Positions 53,288 through 63,395 of a DNA stretch of 64,000 nt are shown here, piece by piece (position 1 is the first letter of the stretch; the number at the start of each line of letters is the position of its first letter). A model generated the notes under the pieces. The model was not told where the DNA came from. It saw nothing but the letters and a program-made list of their open reading frames with translations, and did no database searches. The stretch comes from Halictus rubicundus (Eukaryota > Arthropoda > Insecta > Hymenoptera > Halictidae), in the NCBI RefSeq assembly GCF_050948215.1, contig NW_027488843.1:62001-126000 (forward strand), read 5' to 3'. Position numbers and translations under genes: made by a program.

Positions 53288-54250
53288 ATCCTATCCTATC
53301 CTCTATCCTATCCTATCCTCTATCCTATCCTATCCTCTATCCTATCCTATCGTCTATCCTATCCTATCCTCTATCCTATCCTATCCAATATCCTATCCTA
53401 TCCTCTATCCTATCCTATCCTCTATCCTATCCTATCCTCTATCCTATCCTATCCTCTATCCTATCCTATCCTCTATCCTATCCTATCCTCTATCCTATCC
53501 TATCCTCTATCCTATCCTATCCTCTATCCTATCCTATCCTCTATCCTATCCTATCCTCTATCCTATCCTATCCTCTATCCTATCCTATCCTCTATCCTAT
53601 CCTATCCTCTATCCTATCCCATCCTATCCTCTATCCTATCCTATCCTCTATCCTATCCTATCCTCTATCCTATCCTATCCTCTATCCTATCCTATCCTCT
53701 ATCCTATCCTATCCTCTATCCTATCCTATCCTCTATCCTATCCCATCCTATCCTCTATCCTATCCTATCCTCTATCCTATCCTATTATCTATCCTATCCT
53801 ATCCTCTATCCTATCCTATCCTCTATCCTATCCTATCCTCTATCCTATCCCATCCTATCCTCTATCCTATCCTATCCTCTATCCTATCCTATTATCTATC
53901 CTATCCTATCCTCTATCCTATCCTATCCTCTATCCTATCCTATCCTCTATCCTATCCTATCCTCTATCCTATCCTATCCTCTATCCTATCCCATCCTATC
54001 CTCTATCCTATCCTATCCTCTATCCTATCCTATCCTCTATCCTATCCTATCCTCTATCCTATCATATCCTATCTTCTATCCTATCCTATCCTCTATCCTA
54101 TCCTATCCTCTATCCTATCCTATCCTCTATCCTATCCTATCCTCTATCCTATCCCATCCTATCCTCTATCCTATCCTATCCTCTATCCTATCCTATCCTC
54201 TATCCTATCCTATCCTCTATCCTATCCTATCCTCTATCCTATCCTATCCT
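53288..54250. repeat. Homogeneous satellite core
   Basis: This is the purest long run in the window, almost all exact 17-mers. The main markers are CCTATCCCATCC at about 53618, 53742, 53849, 53990 and 54153. Successive gaps of 124, 107 and 141 bp differ by exactly 17 bp, as expected for recent copying of one short block with monomer gain or loss. CTATTATC (about 53784 and 53890) is 106-107 bp apart. Confidence 0.85.
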
Positions 54251-55858
54251 CTACCCTATCCTATCCTCTATCCTATCCAATCTCCTACCCTATCCTCTAT
54301 CCTATCGTATCCTCTATCGTCTGCTCTATCCTATCCTATCCTCTATCGTCTGCTCTATCCTATCCTATCCACTATCCTATCCTATCCACAATGCTATCCT
54401 ATTCTCTATCCTCACCTATCCTTTATACTATCCAATCCTCTATCCTAACCTATCCTCTATCCTATCCTATCCTCTTTCCTATCCTATCCTCTATCCTATC
54501 ATATCCTCTATCCTAACCTACCCTCTATCCTATCCTATCCTCTATCCTATCCTATCCTCAACCCTATCCTATCCTCATTCCTATCCTATACTCCATTATA
54601 TCCTATCCGCTATCCCATCATATCCTCTATCCTATAATATCCTTTATCCTATCCAATCCTCTATCCTATCCTCTATCCTATCCTCTATCCTATCCTATCC
54701 TCTATCCTATCCTATCCTCTATCCTATCCTATCCTCTATCCTATCCTCTATCCTATCCTATCCTCTATCCTATCCTATCCTCTATCCTATCCTATCCTCT
54801 ATCCTATCCTATCCTCTATCCTATCCTATCCTCTATCCTATCCTATCCTCAATCCTATCCTATCCTCTATCCTCTCCTATCCTTTATACTAACCAATCCT
54901 CTATCCTATCCTCTATCCTATCCTATCCTCTATCCTATCCTATCCTCTATCCTATCCTATCCTTTATCCTATCCTATCTTCTATCCTATCCTATCCTCTA
55001 TCCTATCCTATCCTGTATCCTATCCGATCCTCTATCCTATCCTATCCTCTATCCTATGCTATCCTCTATCCTATCCTATCCTCTATCCTATCCTATCCTC
55101 TATCCTATCCTATCCTATCCTCTATCCTATCCTATCCTCTATCCTATCCTATCCTCTATCCTATCCTATCGTATCCTCTATCCTATCCTATCCTCTATCC
55201 GATCCTATACTCTATCCTAACCTATCCTCTATCCTATCCTATTCTCTATCCTATCCTATCCTCTATAATATCGTATCCTCTATCATATCCTATCCTCTTG
55301 CCTATGATATCATCTACCCTATCGTATCCTCTATCCTATCCAATCTCCTACCCTATCCTCTATCCTATCCTATCCTCTATCGTCTGCTCTATCCTATCCT
55401 ATCCACTATCCTATCCTATCCACAATGCTATCCTATTCTCTATCCTCACCTATCCTTTATACTATCCAATCCTCTATCCTAACCTATCCTCTATCCTATC
55501 CTATCCTCTTTCCTATCCTATCCTCTATCCTATCATATCCTCTATCCTAACCTACCCTCTATCCTATCCTATCCTCTATCCTATCCTATCCTCAACGCTA
55601 TCCTATCCTCATTCCTATCCTATACTCCATTATATCCTATCCGCTATCCCATCATATCCTCTATCCTATCCTATCCTCTATCCTATCCTCTATCCCATCC
55701 TCTATCCTATCCTCTATCCTATCCTATCCTCTATGGTCTGCTCTATCCTATCCTATCCACTATCCTATCCTATCCTCAATGCTATCCTATTCTCTATCCT
55801 CACCTATCCTTTATACTATCCAATCCTCTATCCTAACCTATCCTCTATCCTATCCTAT
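54251..55858. repeat. Satellite left flank of the retrotransposon
   Basis: Contains CCAATCTCC/GTCTGCTC cassettes (54285-54430 and 55335-55400), a CTCAACCC-type cassette near 54559 and CTCAACGC near 55593. CTCTTGCC-TATGATATC at 55298 matches 52110 (3,188 bp). The last 124 bp begin with CTATGGTCTGCTC (about 55731) and are the left part of the 371-bp unit that is intact at 62.65-63.4 kb. Confidence 0.82.
55837..55858. repeat. Target-site duplication, left copy
   Basis: These 22 bases match 58684-58705 with one mismatch (T at 55844, A at 58691). The inner 14 bases, CTATCCTATCCTAT (55845-55858), are identical. The low-complexity target makes the exact length ambiguous, and the final T could belong to the poly(T) run. 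Intact units at 62.77 kb carry this sequence once. Confidence 0.7.
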
Positions 55859-55876
55859 TTTTTTTTTTTTTTTTTT
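55859..55876 (-). other. Poly(A) tail of the retrotransposon (poly(T) on + strand)
   Basis: An 18-T run, 19 with the T shared with the target, joins the 3' UTR to the satellite. As a minus-strand poly(A) tail it fixes the orientation and 3' end of the element. Confidence 0.92.
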
Positions 55877-56291
55877 CCGAGGAGGTAATCTCGTTACGGA
55901 TACCCGAACCCCCCCCCCGGGGGGGGGGGGGGTGGTCCGGGTTATGTGGGACTCCTCGGCTGGTTGGTGCAACGCCGAGTATACCCACTAACTCCTCCCC
56001 GTCCGTCCCTAGACTCCTGGGGGCACCCGTGCTCTGCGCGCGCATGTCAATCCGGTGTGCCCCCGCCTTAGCATACCACCCAGGGGGGGACGCGGCCCCC
56101 TCCCGTACCTACTCTATCCGAAGGCACCACGCAACGGACGACGTGGCGCCTTCCCCCCTGTTAGGCCGCCCGATGAGCATCCGAGCCCCCGCACGAGATG
56201 CCCGGCGGCCTCCGGGGACGCCGTTGGTGACCGAGTGTAAGGGAATATCCGATCCCCCGCCTCGAGATCATCAAGGGCGTCCCCGCTCGCG
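55877..56291 (-). other. 3' UTR of the retrotransposon, with predicted terminal stem-loop
   Basis: About 415 bp lie between the ORF stop and the poly(A) tail. CCGAGGAG (55877-55884), touching the tail, is complementary to CTCCTCGG (55952-55959), an 8-bp stem at the extreme 3' end. Inside it lies C10 (55909-55918) directly followed by G14 (55919-55932), a second perfect self-complementary run. In other LINEs 3'-end structures are recognised by the element's own RT; that role here is inferred. The length of the C/G run is prone to sequencing error. Confidence 0.7.
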
Positions 56292-58684
56292 TCAGAGGCG
56301 TCGCAACGGGGGTACGCCCCCGGGGCGTACCCTGCGCCGCCTCCCCCCCCTTCGGCCGGGATCGTGGTTACGCTCCCGATCCCGTTCCGCAGCCTCCTTC
56401 CGCAGCATAACCCGCTCGCAGAAGGAAGCGAACCCCCTCCACGCCTCCTCGCCACCGGCTGCCGCAGCGACGACAGCCGGGAGCGAGAGGTCGTGGCCCA
56501 CCGCGCGCCGCAGGGCACGGCGCTCTCCCCCCCATGCCGGACACTCCTCCAGAGTGTGTTGCGCCGTGTCCCGCGGCTCGCCGCAGTGGTGACACGCCTC
56601 CTCGGTCTCCCTCCCGATGCGACACAGGTAGTCGCCGAAGCACCCGTGCCCGCTCATCACCTGCGTCACACGGTAGGAGACCCTATGCCCCATCCATCCC
56701 CTGTTCCATTGATCGAACACCGGGAGGATGGCCCGAACGGCCCGCCTCTCGCCCTCCCTCGTCCCGGGAAGGCTATCGCGCCACTCCCGGGCTGCGTGCC
56801 GCCGAGCATGTCGCCTGAGCTCATCCACCATGAGCCGCGCCTGATCCGGGGCCACACCCCGGAGCCGGAGTTCCCTGGAGTGCGTATGCACATCCGCCAA
56901 CACGCGGGCCTCCAGCTCGAGGGGGATCAGCCCCGACATCACCATCGCCGTCGCGTATGAAATGGTGCGGTACCCCCGCACGATGCCTATGGCCAGCCTG
57001 CGCTCGATGCGACGCAGCAGCGACCGTGTGCCGCCACTGCGCCCCCTAGCCAAGACATCGCGCGCCCACACAGGGGCTCCGTACAGGACCAAAACTCGCA
57101 CCACCACCGCGAACAGACGACGCACCCGTCCACAGGGTCCCCCGAGATTCGGGAGAAGGCGACCGAGCGCAGCGGTCGCCCTCTCCGCCCGGGGCGCCAG
57201 CGACTCAAGGTGGCGGTCAAAACGCCACCGGCCGTCAAGCTCGAGTCCCAGGTACCGCATCTGGGACCCGACCTTGACCATCCCCTCCCCCACGCAGATC
57301 CAGCACTGGGGAGGCGCCGCCAACCGGGCCGAGCGGAGAAACCACATGGCCCTGGTTTTCTCGACGGACACCTCTAGGCCCAGCGACCGGATCGCGCGCA
57401 CCGCGCGCCACGCGCCGCGCTCCGCCAGGCAGATGGCCTCCTTCGCATACCTCCCGGTGGCCAATACCAGCGTGTCGTCGGCGTAACACGTCAGGCTGAC
57501 CCCGGGAGGCATCTCCTCCCGCAGGACGCGATCGTACGCAAGATTCCACAGCAACGGGCCCAACACCGAGCCCTGCGGAACCCCGCGCACGACGCCCCTG
57601 CGCACCATCCCGTACCGGCCGGGATACTCTATACCCCTGTCGGAGAGATAGCTCCCAATCACCCTTCTGAGATACAGAGGCACCCGGTGGAAGACCAGGG
57701 CCTCCATTATCCGATCCCAGGGGACGGTGTTGAACGCGTTAGCGATATCCAAGGATATCGCCAACGCAACACCGCCCCCCCTCGTACAGGCCTCCGAGAG
57801 AGCCCTCACCCGCCGAATAGCGTCGACGGTGGAGAGACCCTCCCGGAAGCCGAATTGAACCCCGCTCAGATCGGGGACCCCTCCCGCCGACAGGTGCCGG
57901 ACGAGGCGTCCAACGAGTACGCGCTCGAACAACTTCCCCGCCTCGTCCAGCAGACAAATTGGCCGGTACCCTGAGGGCGAGTCCCGGGACTTGCCCCCCT
58001 TCGGAAGGAGGACCAACCTGCCCGACTTCCACTCCGTGGGGAACACCCCCTCCCTCAGACAGCCGTTATACAGCTGCCGGAGTTCGGCGGCGAGTCCCCC
58101 CTCCAAGGCCAAGACCAACGCGCGGCCCGGCACCCCGTCCGGGCCCGGGGCCTTGCGGCCCACCCGCCGCGCCCTGGCCATCGCCTCACCCAGCTCGCCG
58201 GCCGACACCTCCCACTCTGCGGACCAGGAGAGAGGCTCCTGTTCCCAATGGGAGCGGCGCAGTTGTCCCCCCTCTCGCGGGAAGAGGGACGCCACCACTC
58301 CCTCGAGCAGGTGGGGGTCCATCGACTCCGTCACCGGAGGCGCCCACGCGCGCAGCTTGTTCATGACAAGCTTGTACGGGCGCCCCCATGGATCGGAGTC
58401 CACGGTGCCGACGAGCTCCGACCACGCGTCGGCCTTGGCCCGCGCGATAGCCCTGCGGAGAACCCCGAGCGCGGCTCGGTACTCCCCGCCGAGCCTCGCC
58501 GTCGCCTCCTCGTCGTCGCGCCTCCTACGCGCTCGGCCGTACCGACGCCGCGCGGCATTGCAGGCACGCCGGAGCTCCGCAATGCCGGCGGACCACCAGT
58601 ACGCCGCCCTCCTGGGGGCGAACCGGCTGCGGGGCATGGCGGTGTCGCACACCGCCGTCATTACCTCCCGCAGCCGCCTCGCCC
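56292..58684 (-). CDS. Partial ORF2: reverse transcriptase with C-terminal CCHC zinc knuckle, 5' end missing
   Basis: The frame encodes an RNA-directed DNA polymerase for target-primed reverse transcription. Residues are numbered from the first Met, at 58661 (789 aa to the TGA at 56292). Residues 1-110 are the Arg-rich linker that normally joins endonuclease to RT (YWWSAGIAELRRACNAARRR at 21-40). RT motifs follow: APGPDGVPGR (171-180), LVLLPKGGK (216-224), GYRPICLLDEAGKLFERVL (231-249), motif A SLDIANAFN with catalytic D305, motif B RGVPQGSVLGP (359-369), motif C YADD (393-396) and a MRYLGLELD motif (468-476). A C-x2-C-x8-H-x4-C knuckle (C690, C693, H702, C707) precedes a basic tail. The Met is internal: eight more codons (ending RRLREV before the Met) stay open up to the satellite junction. 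The endonuclease domain is absent, so autonomous activity is unlikely. No in-frame stops are seen. The layout fits the R1 clade. Confidence 0.9.
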
Positions 58685-58705
58685 CTATCCACTATCCTAT
58701 CCTAT
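58684..58705. repeat. Target-site duplication, right copy
   Basis: Partner of 55837-55858, identical over the inner 14 bases (58692-58705). At 58691 it has A where the left copy has T; CCACTATCC is a common variant in this array, so either a point change or a slightly different junction could explain it. If only 14 bp were duplicated, the element would end at 58691 rather than 58683. A 14-bp duplication is also the known length for R1 in 28S genes. Confidence 0.7.
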
Positions 58706-58984
58706 CCTCTTTCCTATCCTATCCTCTATCCTATCCTATCCTCTATCCTAACCTACCCTCTATCCTATTCTATCCTCTATCCTATCCTATCCTCAACGCT
58801 ATCCTATCCTCATTCCTATCCTATACTCCATTATATCCTATCCGCTATCCTATAATATCCTCTATCCTATCCAATCCTCTATCCTATCCTCTATCCCATC
58901 CTCTATCCTATCCTCTATCCCATCCTCTATCCTATCCTCTATCCTATCCTATCCTCTATCCTGTCCTATCCTCTATCCTAACCT

Positions 58985-61900
58985 ATCCTCTATCCTATCC
59001 TATCCTCTATCCTATCCTATCCTCAACGCTATCCTATCATCATTACTATCCTATTCTCCATTATATCATATCCGCTATCGTATCATATCCTCTATCCTAT
59101 AATATCCTCTATCCTATCCAATCCTCTATCCTATCCTCTATCCTATCCTCTATCCTATCCTATCCTCTATCCTATCCTCTATCCTGTCCTATCCTCTATC
59201 CTCTCCTATCCTTTATACTAACCAATCCTCTATCCTATCCTCTATCCTATCCTATCCTATCCTCTATCCTATCCTATCCTCTATCCTATCCTATCCTCTA
59301 TCCTATCCTATCCTCTATCCTATCCTATCCTCTATCCTATCCTATCCTCTATCCTATCCTATCCTATCCTCTATCCTACCCTATCCTCTATCCTATCCTA
59401 TCCTCTATCCTATCCTATCCTCTATCCTATCCTATCCTCTATCCTATCCTATCCTATCCTCTATCCTATCCTATCCTCTATCCTATCCTATCCCCTATCC
59501 TATCCTATCCTCTATCCTATCCTATCCTCTATCCTATCCCATCCTATCCTCTATCCTATCCCATCCTCTATCCTATCCTATCCTCTATCCTATCCTATCC
59601 TCTATCCTATCCTATCCTCTATCCTATCCTATCCTCTATCCTACCCTATACTCTACGCTAACCTATCCTCTATCCTATCCTATTCTCTATACTATCCTAT
59701 CCTCTATAATATCGTATCCTCTATCATATCCTATCCTCTTGCCTATAATATCATCTACCCTATCCTATCCTCTATCCTATCCAATCTCCTACCCTATCCT
59801 CTATCCTATCCTATCCTCTATCGTCTGCTCTATCCTATCCTATCCTCTATCGTCTGCTCTATCCTATCCTATCCACTATCCTATCCTATCCACAATGCTA
59901 TCCTATTCTCTATCCTCACCTATCCTTTATACTATCCAATCCTCTATCCTAACCTATCCTCTATCCTATCCTATCCTCTTTCCTATCCTATCCTCTATCC
60001 TATCATATCCTCTATCCTAACCTACCCTCTATCCTATCCTATCCTCTATCCTATCCTATCCTCAACGCTATCCTATCCTCATTCCTATCCTATACTCCAT
60101 TATATCCTATCCGCTATCCCATCATATCCTCTATCCTATAATATCCTCTATCCTATCCAATCCTCTATCCTATCCTCTATCCTATCCTATCCTCTATCCT
60201 ATCCTATCCTCTATCCTATCCTATCCTCTATCCTAACCTATCCTCTATCCTATCCTATCCTCTATCCTATCCTCTATCCTATCCTCTATCCTATCCTATC
60301 CTCTATCCTATCCTATCCTCTATCCTATCCTATGCTCTATCCTATCCTATCCTCTATCCTAACCTACCCTCTATCCTATTCTATCCTCTATCCTATCCTA
60401 TCCTCAACGCTATCCTATCCTCATTCCTATCCTATACTCCATTATATCCTATCCGCTATCCTATCATATCCTCTATCCTATAATATCCTCTATCCTATCC
60501 AATCCTCTATCCTATCCTCTATCCCATCCTCTATCCTATCCTCTATCCTATCCTATCCTGTATGGTCTGCTCTATCCTATCCTATCCACTATCCTATCCT
60601 ATCCTCAATGCTATCCTATTCTCTATCCTCACCTATCCTTTATACTATCCAATCCTCTATCCTATCCTATCCTCTTTCCTATCCTATCCTCTATCCTATC
60701 CTATCCTCTATCCTAACCTACCCTCTATCCTATTCTATCCTCTATCCTATCCTATCCTCAACGCTATCCTATCCTCATTCCTATCCTATACTCCATTATA
60801 TCCTATCCGCTATCCTATAATATCCTCTATCCTATCCAATCCTCTATCCTATCCTCTATCCCATCCTCTATCCTATCCTCTATCTCATCCTCTATCCTAT
60901 CCTCTATCCTATCCTATCCTCTATCCTATCCTATCCTCTATCCTATCCTATCCTCAACGCTATCCTATCCTCATTACTATCCTATACTCCATTATATCCT
61001 ATCCGCTATCCTATCATATCCTCTATCCTATAATATCCTCTATCCTATCCAATCCTCTATCCTATCCAATCCTCTATCCTATCCTCTATCCCATCCTCTA
61101 TCCTATCCTCTATCCTATCCTATCCTCTATCCTATCCTATCCTCTATCCTATCCTATCCTCTATCCTATCCTATCCTCTATCCTATCCTATCCTCTATCC
61201 TAACCTATCCTCTATCCTATCCTATCCTCTATCCTATCCTATCCTCAACGCTATCCTATCATCATTACTATCCTATACTCCATTATATCATATCCGCTAT
61301 CGTATCATATCCTCTATCCTATAATATCCTCTATCCTATCCAATCCTCTATCTTATCCTCTATCATATCCTCTATCCTATCCTATCCTCTATCCTATCCT
61401 CTATCCTATCCTCTATCCTATCCTATCCTATCCTATCCTCTATCCTACCCTATCCTCTATCCTATCCTATCCTCTATCCTATCCTATCCTCTATCCTATC
61501 CTATCCTCTATCCTATCCTATCCTATCCTCTATCCTATCCTATCCTCTATCCTATCCTATCCCCTATCCTATCCTCTATCCTATCCTATCCTCTATCCTA
61601 TCCCATCCTATCCTCTATCCTATCCTATCCTCTATCCTATCCTATCCTCTATCCTATCCTATCCTCTATCCTATCCTATCCTCTATCCTATCCTATCCTC
61701 TATCCTACCCTATACTCTACGCTAACCTATCCTCTATCCTATCCTATTCTCTATACTATCCTATCCTCTATAATATCGTATCCTCTATCATATCCTATCC
61801 TCTTGCCTATAATATCATCTACCCTATTCTATCCTCTATCCTATCCAATCTCCTACCCTATCCTCTATCCTATCCTATCCTCTATCGTCTGCTCTATCCT

Positions 61901-62300
61901 ATCCTATCCTCTATCGTCTGCTCTATCCTATCCTATCCACTATCCTATCCTATCCACAATGCTATCCTATTCTCTATCCTCACCTATCCTTTATACTATC
62001 CAATCCTCTATCCTAACCTATCCTCTATCCTATCCTATCCTCTTTCCTATCCTATCCTCTATCCTATCATATCCTCTATCCTAACCTACCCTCTATCCCA
62101 TCATATCCTCTATCCTATAATATCCTCTATCCTATCCAATCCTCTATCCTATCCTCTATCCTATCCTATCCTCTATCCTATCCTATCCTCTATCCTATCC
62201 TATCCTCTATCCTAACCTATCCTCTATCCTATCCTATCCTCTATCCTATCCTCTATCCTATCCTCTATCCTATCCTATCCTCTATCCTATCCTATCCTCT
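58985..62300. repeat. Duplication spaced 2,064-2,222 bp
   Basis: A CTCAACGC cassette with CATCATTACT (59024/61246) is offset 2,222 bp. CTATACTCTACGC (59648/61712) and CTCTTGCC-TATAATATC (59737/61801) are offset 2,064 bp. A visible change is CTACCCTATCC near 59757 against CTACCCTATTCTATCC near 61820. Between the copies, 60180-61200 holds a GTCTGCTC unit (60563, with CTGTATGG) and CTCAACGC cassettes near 60064, 60406, 60759 and 60955. Confidence 0.82.
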
Positions 62301-63395
62301 ATCCTATCCTATCCTCTATCCTATCCTATCCTCTATCCTAACCTACCCTCTATCCTATTCTATCCTCTATCCTATCCTATCCTCAACGCTATCCTATCCT
62401 CATTCCTATCCTATACTCCATTATATCCTATCCGCTATCCTATCATATCCTCTATCCTATCCTATCCTCTATCCTAACCTACCCTCTATCCTATTCTATC
62501 CTCTATCCTATCCTATCCTCAACGCTATCCTATCCTCATTCCTATCCTATACTCCATTATATCCTATCCGCTATCCTATCATATCCTCTATCCTATAATA
62601 TCCTCTATCCTATCCAATCCTCTATCCTATCCTCTATCCTATCCTATCCTCTATGGTCTGCTCTATCCTATCCTATCCACTATCCTATCCTATCCTCAAT
62701 GCTATCCTATTCTCTATCCTCACCTATCCTTTATACTATCCAATCCTCTATCCTAACCTATCCTCTATCCTATCCTATCCTCTTTCCTATCCTATCCTCT
62801 ATCCTATCCTATCCTCTATCCTAACCTACCCTCTATCCTATTCTATCCTCTATCCTATCCTATCCTCAACGCTATCCTATCCTCATTCCTATCCTATACT
62901 CCATTATATCCTATCCGCTATCCTATCATATCCTCTATCCTATAATATCCTCTATCCTATCCAATCCTCTATCCTATCCTCTATCCCATCCTCTATCCTA
63001 TCCTCTATCCTATCCTATCCTCTATGGTCTGCTCTATCCTATCCTATCCACTATCCTATCCTATCCTCAATGCTATCCTATTCTCTATCCTCACCTATCC
63101 TTTATACTATCCAATCCTCTATCCTAACCTATCCTCTATCCTATCCTATCCTCTTTCCTATCCTATCCTCTATCCTATCCTATCCTCTATCCTAACCTAC
63201 CCTCTATCCTATTCTATCCTCTATCCTATCCTATCCTCAACGCTATCCTATCCTCATTCCTATCCTATACTCCATTATATCCTATCCGCTATCCTATAAT
63301 ATCCTCTATCCTATCCAATCCTCTATCCTATCCTCTATCCCATCCTCTATCCTATCCTCTATCCCATCCTCTATCCTATCCTCTATCCTATCCTA
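62301..63395. repeat. 371-bp higher-order repeat containing the intact insertion site
   Basis: CTATGGTCTGCTC (about 62651/63022) and the CTCAACGC cassette (62868/63239) are 371 bp apart. Both copies run CTCAATGC, TCTCTATCCTCACC, CCTTTATACTATCC, CCTAACC, CTCTTTCC, CCTAACCTACCC, CTATTC, CTCAACGC. This order is what is split between 55731-55858 and 58706-58900, so these are paralogous empty sites for the retrotransposon. The second copy lacks one monomer before TATAATATCC near 63290. Confidence 0.85.

Larger units (their letters stand above)
1..55858. repeat. 17-bp satellite array, left block
   Basis: The whole block is tandem CCTCTATCCTATCCTAT, a 17-bp unit made of one CCTCTAT and two CCTAT. 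Versions of 12 bp (one CCTAT) and 22 bp (three CCTAT) are interspersed. The + strand consensus has 41% GC (7 of 17), all of it C; G appears only in variant monomers. Variant monomers such as CCTCAACGCTATCCTAT and CCTTTATACTATCCAAT keep the 17-bp length and recur in fixed order, giving higher-order repeats from about 0.1 to 5.6 kb. No gene, RNA gene or second mobile element is visible. The role is unknown; long hierarchical arrays of this kind are typical of centromeric, pericentromeric or subtelomeric heterochromatin. Confidence 0.97.
55859..58683 (-). mobile_element. 5'-truncated R1-clade-like non-LTR retrotransposon (LINE)
   Basis: A GC-rich block of about 2.8 kb is inserted in the satellite in minus orientation. 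Reading the minus strand, it has a partial ORF2 (58684-56292) with reverse transcriptase and a C-terminal zinc knuckle, a 3' UTR (56291-55877) and a poly(A) tail (55876-55859). The flanks carry a 14-bp perfect or 22-bp one-mismatch duplication. There are no LTRs. Full-length R1-clade elements usually have a gag-like ORF1 and an apurinic-endonuclease-like domain before the RT; both are absent, so this is a 5'-truncated copy, the usual result of incomplete target-primed reverse transcription. The frame has no stop or frameshift, so the insertion looks young. Clade assignment is by motif layout, without a tree; Jockey- or LOA-related elements are the alternatives. Confidence 0.88.

Noticed and set aside
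180..55888. Dozens of long forward open frames (up to about 800 codons) across the array
   Set aside because: They are the translated 17-bp repeat, open in all three frames at once, with starts and stops set by random variants. There is no codon structure, splice context or non-repeat domain.
55909..55932. C10-G14 run as a Rho-independent terminator
   Set aside because: It is part of a eukaryotic LINE 3' UTR; the adjacent T-run is the complement of the poly(A) tail.
55859..58683. Bacterial retron, group II intron or LTR retrotransposon as source of the reverse transcriptase
   Set aside because: There are no LTRs, integrase, protease or intron RNA domains. A poly(A) tail, target-site duplication, YADD motif and C-terminal CCHC knuckle point to a LINE.
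55800..58750. 28S rDNA target of a classical R1 element
   Set aside because: Both flanks are satellite; no ribosomal sequence is visible on either side.
56029..58751. Other short open frames on both strands inside the element
   Set aside because: They are shadows of the ORF2 coding sequence or 3' UTR in other frames, common in GC-rich DNA, with Arg/Pro-rich composition and no domain.
57991..59661. A 556-codon forward frame spanning the retrotransposon and the satellite
   Set aside because: Its left half is antisense to the reverse transcriptase in GC-rich sequence and its right half is satellite; no domain is recognisable.
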